The notes under the pieces were generated by a model. It was not told the origin of the DNA. It did no database searches and was given only the letters and a program-made list of their open reading frames with translations. A DNA stretch of 64,000 nt from positions 2,628,211 through 2,692,210 of the forward strand of contig NZ_KB235922.1 in NCBI RefSeq assembly GCF_000332195.1, given 5' to 3'. The stretch is from Pleurocapsa sp. PCC 7319. GTDB taxonomy: Bacteria; Cyanobacteriota; Cyanobacteriia; Cyanobacteriales; Xenococcaceae. Every line of letters starts with the position of its first letter. Position 1 is the stretch's first letter. Both the position numbers and the translations under genes were made by a program. This document shows, in pieces, positions 17,079-25,501 of the stretch.

Positions 17079-19796
17079 ATGAAAATTTTTCGTTTAATCT
17101 TAATTTGGTTTTTACTGGGTTTATTCCTTACTGCTGGAATCCTACCAGGGCGATCGCAAATACCCCAATCTCACCTAGCCAATGCCCAAAACCTGGTACA
17201 ACAGGGAAAAAAATACTACCAAGCAGAACAATTTAGTGCAGCGGTAAATAATCTACAACAAGCTGCCGATACCTTTGCTGCTTTAGGAGAAGAACAGAAA
17301 GAAGCTATCACTAGAGGCAATCTTTCCTTAGCCTATCAACGACTAGGAAACTGGCAAGAAACCCAAGCTGCGATCGCCAAAAGTTTAGCTCTTCTGAACT
17401 TTAAATACGATTTAGATACACCACAAACTTGGCAAATTTCCGAGCTAGATCCAGAAAAACGGCAAATACTAGCAAGAATAATTAATATTTATGGTCGTCT
17501 TCGGTATCTTCAAGGTGATGCAGACAATGCTTTATCTAGTTGGCAACTAGCTACTAATATTTATCAACAATTAGAAGATAGACAAGGAATTGTTACCAAT
17601 CAGATTAATCAAATACAAGCTTTACAAACTCTAGGACTTTATCAAGAAGCGACGAAAATCGGAAAAACAGTCGAACAAAATCTCGATCATCTTCCAGACA
17701 ATCTCAAATTTCAAGTATTACTCAGTTTAGGTAATGTTTATCGTTCTGTTGGCGATTTAGCAAATTCCGAAAAATATCTCCAAGCAAGTTTGAAACTAGC
17801 CAAAAATTCTAATTCTTCTAAAAATATAAGTAATATTCAACTTAGTCTGGCTGATACTTGGCATTCTTGGGGAAATTTAGAAAGAGAAAGACTATTGCCT
17901 ATTCGTTATGAATATATTCCTTGGCGTTGCGATCGCAACGTTTCCTTATCCCTTCCCCAAAAAGCTCAGGAATTGTATGACAAAGCCGAGAATAAGTATC
18001 GACAGATGTTAGAAGCAGAGCGATCGCAATTCTCTACTACAGCAATCAAAGCACAGCTTAATCTCTTAAAACTATTAATTACTAATGGTCAGTGGTCAAA
18101 AGCTCAGACACTATCTCAGAAGATAAAATTGTCTGATTTACCGAATAATAGAACCAAAGTTTATAGTCAAATTAATGATGCCAAAAGTCTAGCCTGTATT
18201 AAACAACACTATTCTCCAGAAGATATCGCGTGGAACAAAATTACTCGCTTAATAGAAACAGCAATTCATGATACAGAAGGCTTACAAGACAAGCGGGCAA
18301 AATCTTATGCTATTGGCAATTTAGGTGGATTATATGAATATTTGGCACTATTAGCACAACAGCAACAACAAAAAGTTAAAGCGCAGCAATGGATACAGCA
18401 AGCACAACAATTGACTCAGAGAGCTTTATATTTAGCACAACCTAGTCAACTACCTGATATAGCTTATCAATGGCAATGGCAATTAGGACGTTTATTAGAG
18501 GCACAAGGAAAGACACGGGAGTCTATTGCTTATTATCAATCCGCTATTCAAACTCTTGAATCTGTAAGAGGTGACTTATTAACCATCAATTCTGACGTAC
18601 AGTTTTCTTTTCGAGATAATATTGAACCAGTTTATCGACAACTCGCTCAATTACTTTTACAACAACCAATTCCTAATCTAGCTCAAACCCTCCAAATTAT
18701 AAAAAATCTTCAATTAGCAGAATTAGAAAACTATTTACGCTGTAACATCAAAAAAACCCAAGCATTAGACAAAATCGTTAATCGCACTCATTCTACAGAA
18801 GCAGTTATCTATCCAATTATTCTCGACGAACAAATTGATGTTATTCTCAAACTGCCTCATTCTGACGAACTACAATACCACAATAACAAACTATTTAAAG
18901 GAGAAGTAGTAGACGTATTGCAACGACTACAAGATAACCTAGCTAAACCCCACACTAAGAAAAAAGTTCAAGCAGATGCTGGTCAAATTTATCAATGGCT
19001 CATTGCACCTTTTGCTGTAGATTTAGAACGAGCTAAAGTTGATACCTTAGTTTTTTTTCTCGATACTCCTCTAAGAAATATTCCGATGGCTGTTCTTTAT
19101 GACGGCAAGAACTATTTAATTGAGAAATATGCAGTAGCGGTAACTTCGGGTTTAGAACTGCGAGAACCAAAAACTTTACAACGAGAACAATTAAACGCTA
19201 TGTTAGCCGGTTTGACGGAATCTCGCCAAGGCTATCCTCCTCTCAAAAATGTAGATCTACAATTGAACCAAATTAGTGCAGAAATTCCCAGCCAAATCCT
19301 TTTAGATAGAGAATTTACTGTCTCAAGTTTCCAAAATCAGCTTCAATCGCTTCCTTTCTCTGTGGTTCACATTGCAACTCATGGTCAATTTAGTTCTCAA
19401 CCCGAAGAAACCTTTATCATTGCCTGGGATAATCGCATTAATGTTAACGAATTGAGTAATTTCCTCAAAAGTCGACAAGAAACTGAATCTGAACCAATTG
19501 AGTTACTTGTTTTAGCTGCCTGTCAAACTGCTAAAGGAGATAAGCGAGCTACTCTAGGATTAGCTGGTGTTGCTATTAATGCAGGAGCCAGAAGTACTCT
19601 GGCAACTCTGTGGAAAGTTTCTGCTGATGAGTCTCCTGGCGATCTCTTAGGTCAATTTTACCGAGAGTTAAGTGCCAATCCCCATCTAACCAAAGCAGAA
19701 GCCCTACGTCGCGCTCAACTAGAATTTTTGAAGGATGATAGTCGTAATCGTCCCTATTTCTGGGCTCCCTATATTTTACTTGGCAATTGGCTGTGA
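17079..19796 (+). CDS. TPR-CHAT caspase-like protein
   Basis: 905 aa, starting 21 nt after tpsB stops, so almost surely co-transcribed. A signal peptide (residues about 1-25, GLFLTAGILPGRSQ) suggests export to the periplasm. Tetratricopeptide-like helical repeats fill about 30-510. The C-terminal CHAT domain (about 590-905) has the putative catalytic His in VVHIATHGQF (about 768) and Cys in LLVLAACQTAKGD (about 813), then the GLAGVAINAGARSTLATLW and YFWAPYILLGNW motifs. CHAT peptidases are caspase/separase relatives. In this operon it may process, regulate or protect the TpsA-TpsB pathway (inference). Confidence 0.92.
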   Translation: MKIFRLILIWFLLGLFLTAGILPGRSQIPQSHLANAQNLVQQGKKYYQAEQFSAAVNNLQQAADTFAALGEEQKEAITRGNLSLAYQRLGNWQETQAAIAKSLALLNFKYDLDTPQTWQISELDPEKRQILARIINIYGRLRYLQGDADNALSSWQLATNIYQQLEDRQGIVTNQINQIQALQTLGLYQEATKIGKTVEQNLDHLPDNLKFQVLLSLGNVYRSVGDLANSEKYLQASLKLAKNSNSSKNISNIQLSLADTWHSWGNLERERLLPIRYEYIPWRCDRNVSLSLPQKAQELYDKAENKYRQMLEAERSQFSTTAIKAQLNLLKLLITNGQWSKAQTLSQKIKLSDLPNNRTKVYSQINDAKSLACIKQHYSPEDIAWNKITRLIETAIHDTEGLQDKRAKSYAIGNLGGLYEYLALLAQQQQQKVKAQQWIQQAQQLTQRALYLAQPSQLPDIAYQWQWQLGRLLEAQGKTRESIAYYQSAIQTLESVRGDLLTINSDVQFSFRDNIEPVYRQLAQLLLQQPIPNLAQTLQIIKNLQLAELENYLRCNIKKTQALDKIVNRTHSTEAVIYPIILDEQIDVILKLPHSDELQYHNNKLFKGEVVDVLQRLQDNLAKPHTKKKVQADAGQIYQWLIAPFAVDLERAKVDTLVFFLDTPLRNIPMAVLYDGKNYLIEKYAVAVTSGLELREPKTLQREQLNAMLAGLTESRQGYPPLKNVDLQLNQISAEIPSQILLDREFTVSSFQNQLQSLPFSVVHIATHGQFSSQPEETFIIAWDNRINVNELSNFLKSRQETESEPIELLVLAACQTAKGDKRATLGLAGVAINAGARSTLATLWKVSADESPGDLLGQFYRELSANPHLTKAEALRRAQLEFLKDDSRNRPYFWAPYILLGNWL

Positions 19797-19802
19797 TATC
19801 AT

Positions 19803-19820
19803 TTTGACTAAATAGTCAAA
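19803..19820 (+). terminator. Short hairpin after the tps-CHAT operon
   Basis: TTTGACT / AAAT / AGTCAAA forms a 7-bp stem with a 4-nt loop, 7 nt after the CHAT stop codon. There is no T-run after it, so its role as a terminator is weakly supported. Confidence 0.3.
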
Positions 19821-20116
19821 TGGCTAATAAGCGAAACTATACGAGGGCGGGAGCCAAATACGCTATTCGTACTTGGTGCAAACGAGTGCGTCAAAGTAAA
19901 ATCTCTCAGTTTGATAGCTTCCTGGGGACGATTGAAACCTGGCTTGACCAAATTACCAACTATTTTCTGGAGCGACTAACCAGCAGCTTTGTCGAAGGGT
20001 TTAACAACCGAGTTAAAGTTCTCAAGCGTCCTTGCTATGGCATTTTTGATGTCGACCATCTTTTTCAACGACTCACACTCGATATTCATGGTTGTCAAAG
20101 ATTTAGTCTTACCTGA
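19820..20116 (+). pseudogene. ISL3-family transposase, C-terminal fragment
   Basis: About 95 codons match the end of ISL3 transposases: LDQITNYFLERLTSSFVEGF, NNRVKVLKRPCYGIFDVDHL and FQRLTLDI. These are the SGxVEGxNNxIKxLKRxxYGxxN block containing the catalytic Glu. The first three quarters of the gene, including both Asp residues, are absent. It starts directly at the end of the CHAT operon, so an old insertion was followed by deletion. Confidence 0.8.
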
Positions 20117-20191
20117 CCACCCACTATATATAGCGCTTACCACGGCAATTCCGGTAGAGCCAAAAATCCTCGCAATGCTCCTTGTTATCGA

Positions 20192-20843
20192 GCGATCGCA
20201 ACTTGGATAGAATTATTAAACCGTTAGTTAATAAAAGCCGATGACTACAACTAATGTAAAATCCAAACTTACTTTTGAAGAATATCTCAACTATGACGAT
20301 GGCACGGATAATCGCTATGAATTTGTGGATGGAGAATTGCTGCTAATGAATCCTCCTATTGGTCGCCATTCCTTAATTATTAGATTAATCGGTAAAATTT
20401 TTGAAGCCGAAATTGAGCGATTAAAATTAGATTGGTTAACTCTTACTGATATCGGTATTCGCACAGCTTTTAGTCGCTCTCGAATTCCCGATTTAAGTTT
20501 AGTAACCCGCGAACAAATACAGCCATACATAAATGTCTCGGCAGTATTAGAAACTCCTCCAATCTTAGCTATAGAAGTTGTCAGCTCAGAATCAATTAAT
20601 CGAGATTATCGATACAAACGCTCTGAATATGCTGCAGCAGGAATATCCGAATATTGGATTATCGATCCAGCCGAAAAGAAAGTGACCGTTTTAAAACTAG
20701 TTGAGGGTTTTTATGAGGAGCAAGTTTTTCACAACAACGAGCAAATAGTTTCATCTACTTTCCCCGACCTAGTTATAACTGTCGAGCAATTATGGAAGGC
20801 TTGATTGAAAAAATCATGCGATCGCAACTTGGATAGAATTATT
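20192..20843. repeat. 26-bp perfect direct repeats flanking the Uma2 gene
   Basis: The same 26 bases, beginning GCGATCGCAACTTGGATAG, occur at 20192-20217 and 20818-20843. In both places they could encode AIATWIEL as part of a short open stretch. The left copy ends a degraded frame (SGRAKNPRNAPCYR then AIATWIELLNR and stop). The Uma2 gene lies exactly between the repeats. Confidence 0.8.
20241..20804 (+). CDS. Uma2-family (DUF820) endonuclease-like protein
   Basis: 187 aa, the usual length. It opens with KLTFEEYLNYDDGTDNRYEFVDGEL. The PD-(D/E)XK-type core has the Asp in SRIPDLSLV (about residue 90) and the Glu in PILAIEVVSSES, followed by RYKRSEYAAAGISEYWIIDP. This is a very abundant paralogous family in cyanobacteria. 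Nuclease activity is assumed from the fold, and its biological role is unknown. The gene is bracketed by 26-bp direct repeats, consistent with its having moved in as a cassette. Confidence 0.9.
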   Translation: MTTTNVKSKLTFEEYLNYDDGTDNRYEFVDGELLLMNPPIGRHSLIIRLIGKIFEAEIERLKLDWLTLTDIGIRTAFSRSRIPDLSLVTREQIQPYINVSAVLETPPILAIEVVSSESINRDYRYKRSEYAAAGISEYWIIDPAEKKVTVLKLVEGFYEEQVFHNNEQIVSSTFPDLVITVEQLWKA

Positions 20844-21002
20844 TAGATCAGATCCGTTGCCATTTTTGGAAATAAATATTGATTTGCTTCATGACCCAGT
20901 TTAGTAAACTAAGTTGATTTTAGCCCTTGTAATAGGACTAGTATTCAACCAAAAACCTAGAGATGATGTAGCATCTAAAGAAGATTTTGGGGAGATGAAT
21001 TT

Positions 21003-22127
21003 ATGGCAAAGCAAAAAGTTGGCTTATTATTCGGTGGTTGTTCTGGAGAACATGAGGTGTCTATAACTTCAGCCAGAGCGATCGCATCTGCCTTGAAAGA
21101 AGGTGATAATCAAACTAAATACGATATCCTGCCTGTCTATATAGATAAAAGTGGAACCTGGCAATCTAGTAATCTAGCCCAAAAAGTACTGGAATCAGGA
21201 GAGCCATTATTACTAGAAAGAGAACAGACAAAAACTGTTACTCAAGAAAGCAACAGCAATCTAACCGTCACTGGTTTTTCCTCTTTAACTCCCGCAGGAC
21301 AAAATTTTAGTTACTCAGAAATTGATGTTTGGTTTCCTATTTTGCATGGTCCTAATGGGGAGGATGGAACAGTACAGGGTTTACTCAGTTTGATGAATGT
21401 TCCCTTTGTCGGTTCGGGAGTATTAGGCTCGGCTTTGGGCATGGATAAAATTGCCATGAAAATGGCATTCACCCAAGCAGGATTACCTCAAGTAAAATAT
21501 GTGGCAGTAAATCGATCGCAGGTATATTCCAGTCCCTGTGTCTTTCCCAAACTCTGTGATGATATTGAAGCTCAGCTAGATTATCCTTGTTTCGTCAAAC
21601 CCGCTAACCTTGGCTCATCAGTGGGAATTGCTAAAGTGCGATCGCGTGCAGAGCTAGAAGAAGCTTTGGACAATGCTGCTAGTTATGACCGTCGCATTGT
21701 CGTAGAAGCGGGAGTAACTGCCAGAGAAGTCGAATGTGCCGTATTAGGTAACGATAATCCTAAGGTTTCAGTGGTGGGAGAGATTACCTTTGATAGCGAC
21801 TTTTATGATTACGAAACTAAATACACTGACGGTGCAGCACAGCATCATATCCCTGCCAATCTGCCTGATGCTGTTATCACTCAAATACAAGAGATGGCAA
21901 TTAAAGCATTTTTAGCAGTTGATGCAGCAGGACTTGCCAGAGTGGATTTCTTCTACTTAGAGGATAAGGGAGAAGTATTTATTAACGAAATCAATACCTT
22001 ACCAGGTTTTACCACTACTAGTATGTATCCACGACTTTGGGCGCATAGTGGGGTTGCTTTTCCCGAACTAGTAGATCGCTTAGTCAAGCTCGCCGTGGAG
22101 CGTTATCGAGAAGCCAACGCCAATTAA
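21003..22127 (+). CDS. ddl: D-alanine--D-alanine ligase
   Basis: 374 aa; start ATG 21003 after GGGGAGATGA. ATP-grasp ligase making D-Ala-D-Ala for peptidoglycan in the cytoplasm. It shows the N-terminal [20 protein letters not shown], then [46 protein letters not shown] and the metal-binding [12 protein letters not shown]. Length and motifs are typical of the Ddl A/B family with the longer cyanobacterial insert. The gene stands alone, with ndk about 90 bp downstream. Confidence 0.96.
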   Translation: MAKQKVGLLFGGCSGEHEVSITSARAIASALKEGDNQTKYDILPVYIDKSGTWQSSNLAQKVLESGEPLLLEREQTKTVTQESNSNLTVTGFSSLTPAGQNFSYSEIDVWFPILHGPNGEDGTVQGLLSLMNVPFVGSGVLGSALGMDKIAMKMAFTQAGLPQVKYVAVNRSQVYSSPCVFPKLCDDIEAQLDYPCFVKPANLGSSVGIAKVRSRAELEEALDNAASYDRRIVVEAGVTAREVECAVLGNDNPKVSVVGEITFDSDFYDYETKYTDGAAQHHIPANLPDAVITQIQEMAIKAFLAVDAAGLARVDFFYLEDKGEVFINEINTLPGFTTTSMYPRLWAHSGVAFPELVDRLVKLAVERYREANAN

Positions 22128-22218
22128 ATTTTTAATCCCTCAACAAAAAAGTTGAAAAAGAAAGAATCTAGGTTACTCTGAAGTTTGTGACATTTTGTAA
22201 CCGAATATTGAGGAGAGT

Positions 22219-22668
22219 ATGGAACGCACTTTTATCATGATCAAACCTGATGGCGTACAGCGTCATCTAACAGGAGAAATTATGCATCGCTTTGAACGTA
22301 AAGGTTTTACTCTAGTAGGACTAAAAATGATGCAGGTTTCCCGTGAATTAGCTGAAAAACATTATGGTGTCCATAAAGAAAGACCTTTTTTCAATAGCTT
22401 AATTGAATTTATTACTTCTGCACCTGTAATTGCTATGGTTTGGGAAGGTGAAAATGTGGTTAGTGCAGCTAGAAATATAATTGGTGCAACTAATCCTACA
22501 ACTGCTGCACCTGGTTCAATTCGTGGTGATTTTGGTGTTAGTATTGGACGCAACTTAATTCATGGCTCTGATGCGATCGAAACAGCTCAAACAGAAGTTG
22601 CTCTCTGGTTTACAGAAGAAGAACTATTGAACTGGAAACCAGTAAGACAATCTTGGCTCTACGAATAA
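22219..22668 (+). CDS. ndk: Nucleoside diphosphate kinase
   Basis: 149 aa, standard length; start ATG 22219 after TTGAGGAGAG. It transfers the gamma phosphate from ATP to NDPs through a phospho-histidine. The active-site His is 115 in RNLIHGSDA. Other family blocks are [30 protein letters not shown] and [17 protein letters not shown] strong terminator follows at once, so it ends its transcript. Confidence 0.97.
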   Translation: MERTFIMIKPDGVQRHLTGEIMHRFERKGFTLVGLKMMQVSRELAEKHYGVHKERPFFNSLIEFITSAPVIAMVWEGENVVSAARNIIGATNPTTAAPGSIRGDFGVSIGRNLIHGSDAIETAQTEVALWFTEEELLNWKPVRQSWLYE

Positions 22669-22687
22669 ACAAGAATTAGACCGGATT

Positions 22688-22735
22688 GGATCAAAGATTA
22701 CTCTACTATCTTAGGAAGGTAGAGTAATCTTTGAT
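22688..22735 (+). terminator. Rho-independent terminator after ndk
   Basis: ATCAAAGATTACTCTAC pairs perfectly (17 bp) with GTAGAGTAATCTTTGAT across a loop of about 12 nt. It is very stable. The following T-run is short (TGTTAG), but it also stands between ndk and an oppositely oriented gene and could serve both. Confidence 0.75.
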
Positions 22736-22773
22736 TGTTAGTAAATCCTACTGGTTGTCTATCTTTAAGTTCC

Positions 22774-23163
22774 CTATTCTTCTTGGTCATAATCCTGATT
22801 TGCTAAAGCGAATAAGCTGCATAAAGCACAGGTCATTGTTCCTAAAGCGATCGCCCAACTGCTTCCACCAAAGCTAATATTAACTACCCAGTTGGTAAAT
22901 GCTCCCGCAATCAAAAAAGGAACAATGCTCAAAACCGAAGCATAAAAAGCATTTTGAGATTCTCTTGCAGGACGTGTTTTCTCAAATTCCTCCACAGAAG
23001 TATAGAGCCAGCCCTCAGCATAATTAAACCATCTTGCTAACTGATTGCTAATCCAAATTTTAGTGGAATCTAGACCGATATAAAGAGCGAGTGACCAGAT
23101 ACAACTACCAGCAAGATCAATAGTGTCTAGTTCAAATGAAAAAGGGATAATATCTAGTCTCAT
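22774..23163 (-). CDS. Conserved-looking membrane protein of unknown function
   Basis: 129 aa, starting ATG 23163 (MRLDIIPFSFELDTIDLAGS). It shows a possible first hydrophobic segment (SCIWSLALYIGL), a soluble middle with FNYAEGWLYTSVEEFEKTRP, and two clear membrane helices (ASVLSIVPFLIAGAF and SSWAIALGTMTCALCSLFAL), ending in an acidic tail DYDQEE. I do not recognise a family. Coding quality looks good and it does not overlap its neighbours. Confidence 0.65.
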   Translation of the reverse strand: MRLDIIPFSFELDTIDLAGSCIWSLALYIGLDSTKIWISNQLARWFNYAEGWLYTSVEEFEKTRPARESQNAFYASVLSIVPFLIAGAFTNWVVNISFGGSSWAIALGTMTCALCSLFALANQDYDQEE

Positions 23164-23546
23164 TTTGCTTATAAATAGTTATTTTGCATGTATTTTATCA
23201 ATTGCGGAATTTTTGAATAATTTCAACAAAACTTTAATCAATAGACCTCCAGTTTAAAGCTTTGATTAATATCAGTACAAATACTTATGTAAAATATTGC
23301 TAGTGAGAAAATTAAACAGTATATTTGTAAGGAAAGTCACAGGTCACTCAGCGATATGACGATTGAGTAACTTGTGGCTACTAGTCAAATTTATGAGAAA
23401 TACTATTTATTCTATTAGTTTATCTCCTAGGTATTACTTAAAAATTATCTATTGCTTTGCTAAATTGTGATGGGAAACTTTGTGTATTTAATTTCCATCA
23501 ACGAGGCTAATAAACAGAAACTAATATATTGATTGAGCCAAGATAA
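23164..23546. other. Intergenic region with a 13-bp near-perfect hairpin
   Basis: AT-rich region between divergent genes. A stem of 13 pairs (one mismatch, one G-U) lies at 23338-23350 / 23364-23376 with a 13-nt loop. There is no T-run, so it may belong to the leader of the peptidase gene or to a small RNA. No coding sequence was seen. Confidence 0.4.
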
Positions 23547-24188
23547 ATGATCTACAGATTTAGAGTTCGGTTGAGTCGCCTATTAGCCATTGCTGCTGCG
23601 GCTTTTGTGATCTCCTTTGGATTTCAGAACTGGAGTATTTTTTCTACACAAGCATCAGATTTACCAGAAAATAACTTGGTAGCTCAAGATGTTTCTGCTA
23701 TTTGGGAAAAAGGCTCTTTTCCTGTGGAGAATTTTCAATCTTATACGTCTCCCTTTGGTTATCGTATGTCTCCAGTTACTGGAAAAAGGCAGTTTCATAA
23801 CGGCTTAGATTTAGCTGCCCCCCGTGGTAGTTATATTCGTAGTTGGTGGGCAGGTCAAGTCACTGAATTATCAGATGGCACTGCATGTGGTACCTCAATG
23901 ACCATTGACTCAGGAGAATGGCAACACGTCTATTGTCATATGGAAGGTCACATAGAGGATTCACCTAATGGAACCTATCTAGTCGATCGAGATGGGGGAA
24001 TTCAAATTGCTCAAGGGCAAGATATACCCGTAGGAGCAAGAATTGGTCGTATTGGCATGAGCGGACGCACTACAGGTCCTCATCTGCATTGGGTACTCAA
24101 GCATAATGGTAGTTATATCGATCCTGCTTTAGTCCTAAAAGAAATGTTTAAGCGTCAAGCTGTTTCTGCTGCATCAAAAAACTCGTAA
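23547..24188 (+). CDS. M23-family (LytM-type) peptidase
   Basis: 213 aa. An N-terminal membrane/signal segment (residues about 10-30: LLAIAAAAFVISFGF) is followed by a short linker and the LytM fold from about residue 68. It begins FGYRMSPVTGKRQFHNGLDL (zinc ligands HxxxD), and GPHLHW supplies the HxH ligands. It should cleave peptidoglycan cross-bridges in the periplasm, or act as a scaffold for an amidase. An N-acetylmuramoyl-L-alanine amidase gene lies 1.3 kb downstream on the same strand. Confidence 0.92.
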   Translation: MIYRFRVRLSRLLAIAAAAFVISFGFQNWSIFSTQASDLPENNLVAQDVSAIWEKGSFPVENFQSYTSPFGYRMSPVTGKRQFHNGLDLAAPRGSYIRSWWAGQVTELSDGTACGTSMTIDSGEWQHVYCHMEGHIEDSPNGTYLVDRDGGIQIAQGQDIPVGARIGRIGMSGRTTGPHLHWVLKHNGSYIDPALVLKEMFKRQAVSAASKNS

Positions 24189-24245
24189 TAGACTGAAACT
24201 CTTAGCTCTAAAGTTTACTTTTGTAGAAAGCTAAATACTTTAACA

Positions 24246-24293
24246 GCCCTTAGCTATGACCCCTAACCCCTTTAAGGCTTATATCTAAGGGCT
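24246..24293 (+). terminator. Terminator-like hairpin after the M23 peptidase gene
   Basis: AGCCCTTAG pairs with CTAAGGGCT across about 30 nt, followed by TTGTTCTTTT. The loop is long, with an internal CCCCTAACCCC run. Placement at the end of the gene supports termination. Confidence 0.5.
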
Positions 24294-24350
24294 TTGTTCT
24301 TTTAATGGTAGTTTTAATTATCAAACTATTGAGAATATTTAGCAAAAAAA

Positions 24351-24369
24351 GTTATGATAATGAGGCTAA
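24351..24369 (+). promoter_or_regulatory. Possible Fur box before futA
   Basis: GTTATGATAATGAGGCT lies about 45 bp before the start codon. It contains one good GATAATGA half of the Fur consensus and a poor second half. FutA genes are normally iron-repressed by Fur, which makes the site plausible but not proven. Confidence 0.3.
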
Positions 24370-24407
24370 ATATCTCAAATTTCTGAACAGAACTAAGCTA
24401 AATATTT

Positions 24408-25481
24408 ATGAGTAATCGTATAAGTAAATTTTCACGTCGTTTATTTATTAGTATCGGTACTGCTGCTTTAATAGTTGCTTGTAACCAAGCTCAGGTAAAT
24501 CAATCTCAGAGTGAACAGCAAACTGAAACAGCGCCAACCCAGAATGGACAGGTAAATATTTATTCTTCTCGTCATTACAATACTGATGATGAGCTTTATG
24601 ACGGTTTTACGGAACAAACAGGAATTAAAGTTAATTTGATTGAAGGAAAAGCTGATGAATTAATCGAAAGAATTAAAAGTGAAGGTGCCAATAGCCCGGC
24701 AGATATTCTCATTACCGTAGATGCGGGGCGATTGTGGCGTGCGCAACAAGCTGATATTTTTGCCCCTGTAGAGTCGGAAGTTTTAACGCAAAACATTCCT
24801 GCTCATCTTAGAGATCCTAATAATCTTTGGTTTGGCTACAGTAAGAGAGCACGGGTAATTATATATAACAAAGATCAAGTAGATCCAACGCAAATTTCTA
24901 CTTATGAGGACTTAGCCGATCCCAAATGGAAAGGGAAGTTAATCGTGCGTTCTTCCGGCAATATTTATAACCAATCTTTAGTGGCCGGAATGATTGAAGA
25001 GAAAGGAGAACAGGGCACAGCAGAATGGATTAAAGGAATAGTTGCCAATTTTGCCCGTCCTCCTCAGGGTAATGATACGAGTCAAATTGAGGACATTGCT
25101 GCTGGAGTGGGAGATGTCACTATTGCTAATACCTATTATTTGGCTAGATACGAAGATAATCCAGAAGTATTCGACAAAGTTGGTATAATTTTTCCCAATC
25201 AAGAAGATAGAGGATCTCATGTCAATATAAGTGGAGCGGGATTACTGAAAAATGCACCCAACAAGGACAATGCGATCGCTTTTTTAGAGTATCTTGCTAG
25301 TCCCAAAGCTCAAGAATTTTTTGCATTAGGTAATAATGAATATCCTGTAGTTGAAGGAACTCCAGTAGACCCCGTTGTAGATAGCTTTGGTGAGTTTACG
25401 GACGATACCACTAACGTTTCTTCCTACGGAAAAAATAACGCTGCTGCTGTTAAGATTATGGATCTCTCAGGATGGAAATAA
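24408..25481 (+). CDS. futA: Iron(III) ABC transporter substrate-binding protein (FutA/IdiA type)
   Basis: 357 aa. The N-terminus combines a twin-arginine-like SRRLFISIG with a lipobox-like ALIVACNQ (Cys about 25), so it is probably exported and possibly lipidated. The mature part starts VNIYSSRHYNTDDELYDGF, the hallmark of FutA/IdiA, with SPADILITVDAGRL, a tyrosine-rich iron-binding stretch ANTYYLARY and the closing DLSGWK. It binds Fe(III) in the periplasm for the FutBC importer, whose genes are not in the window. I cannot tell FutA1 from FutA2. Confidence 0.93.
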   Translation: MSNRISKFSRRLFISIGTAALIVACNQAQVNQSQSEQQTETAPTQNGQVNIYSSRHYNTDDELYDGFTEQTGIKVNLIEGKADELIERIKSEGANSPADILITVDAGRLWRAQQADIFAPVESEVLTQNIPAHLRDPNNLWFGYSKRARVIIYNKDQVDPTQISTYEDLADPKWKGKLIVRSSGNIYNQSLVAGMIEEKGEQGTAEWIKGIVANFARPPQGNDTSQIEDIAAGVGDVTIANTYYLARYEDNPEVFDKVGIIFPNQEDRGSHVNISGAGLLKNAPNKDNAIAFLEYLASPKAQEFFALGNNEYPVVEGTPVDPVVDSFGEFTDDTTNVSSYGKNNAAAVKIMDLSGWK

Positions 25482-25501
25482 TCTAGTTCTTAAGCAAACC
25501 A

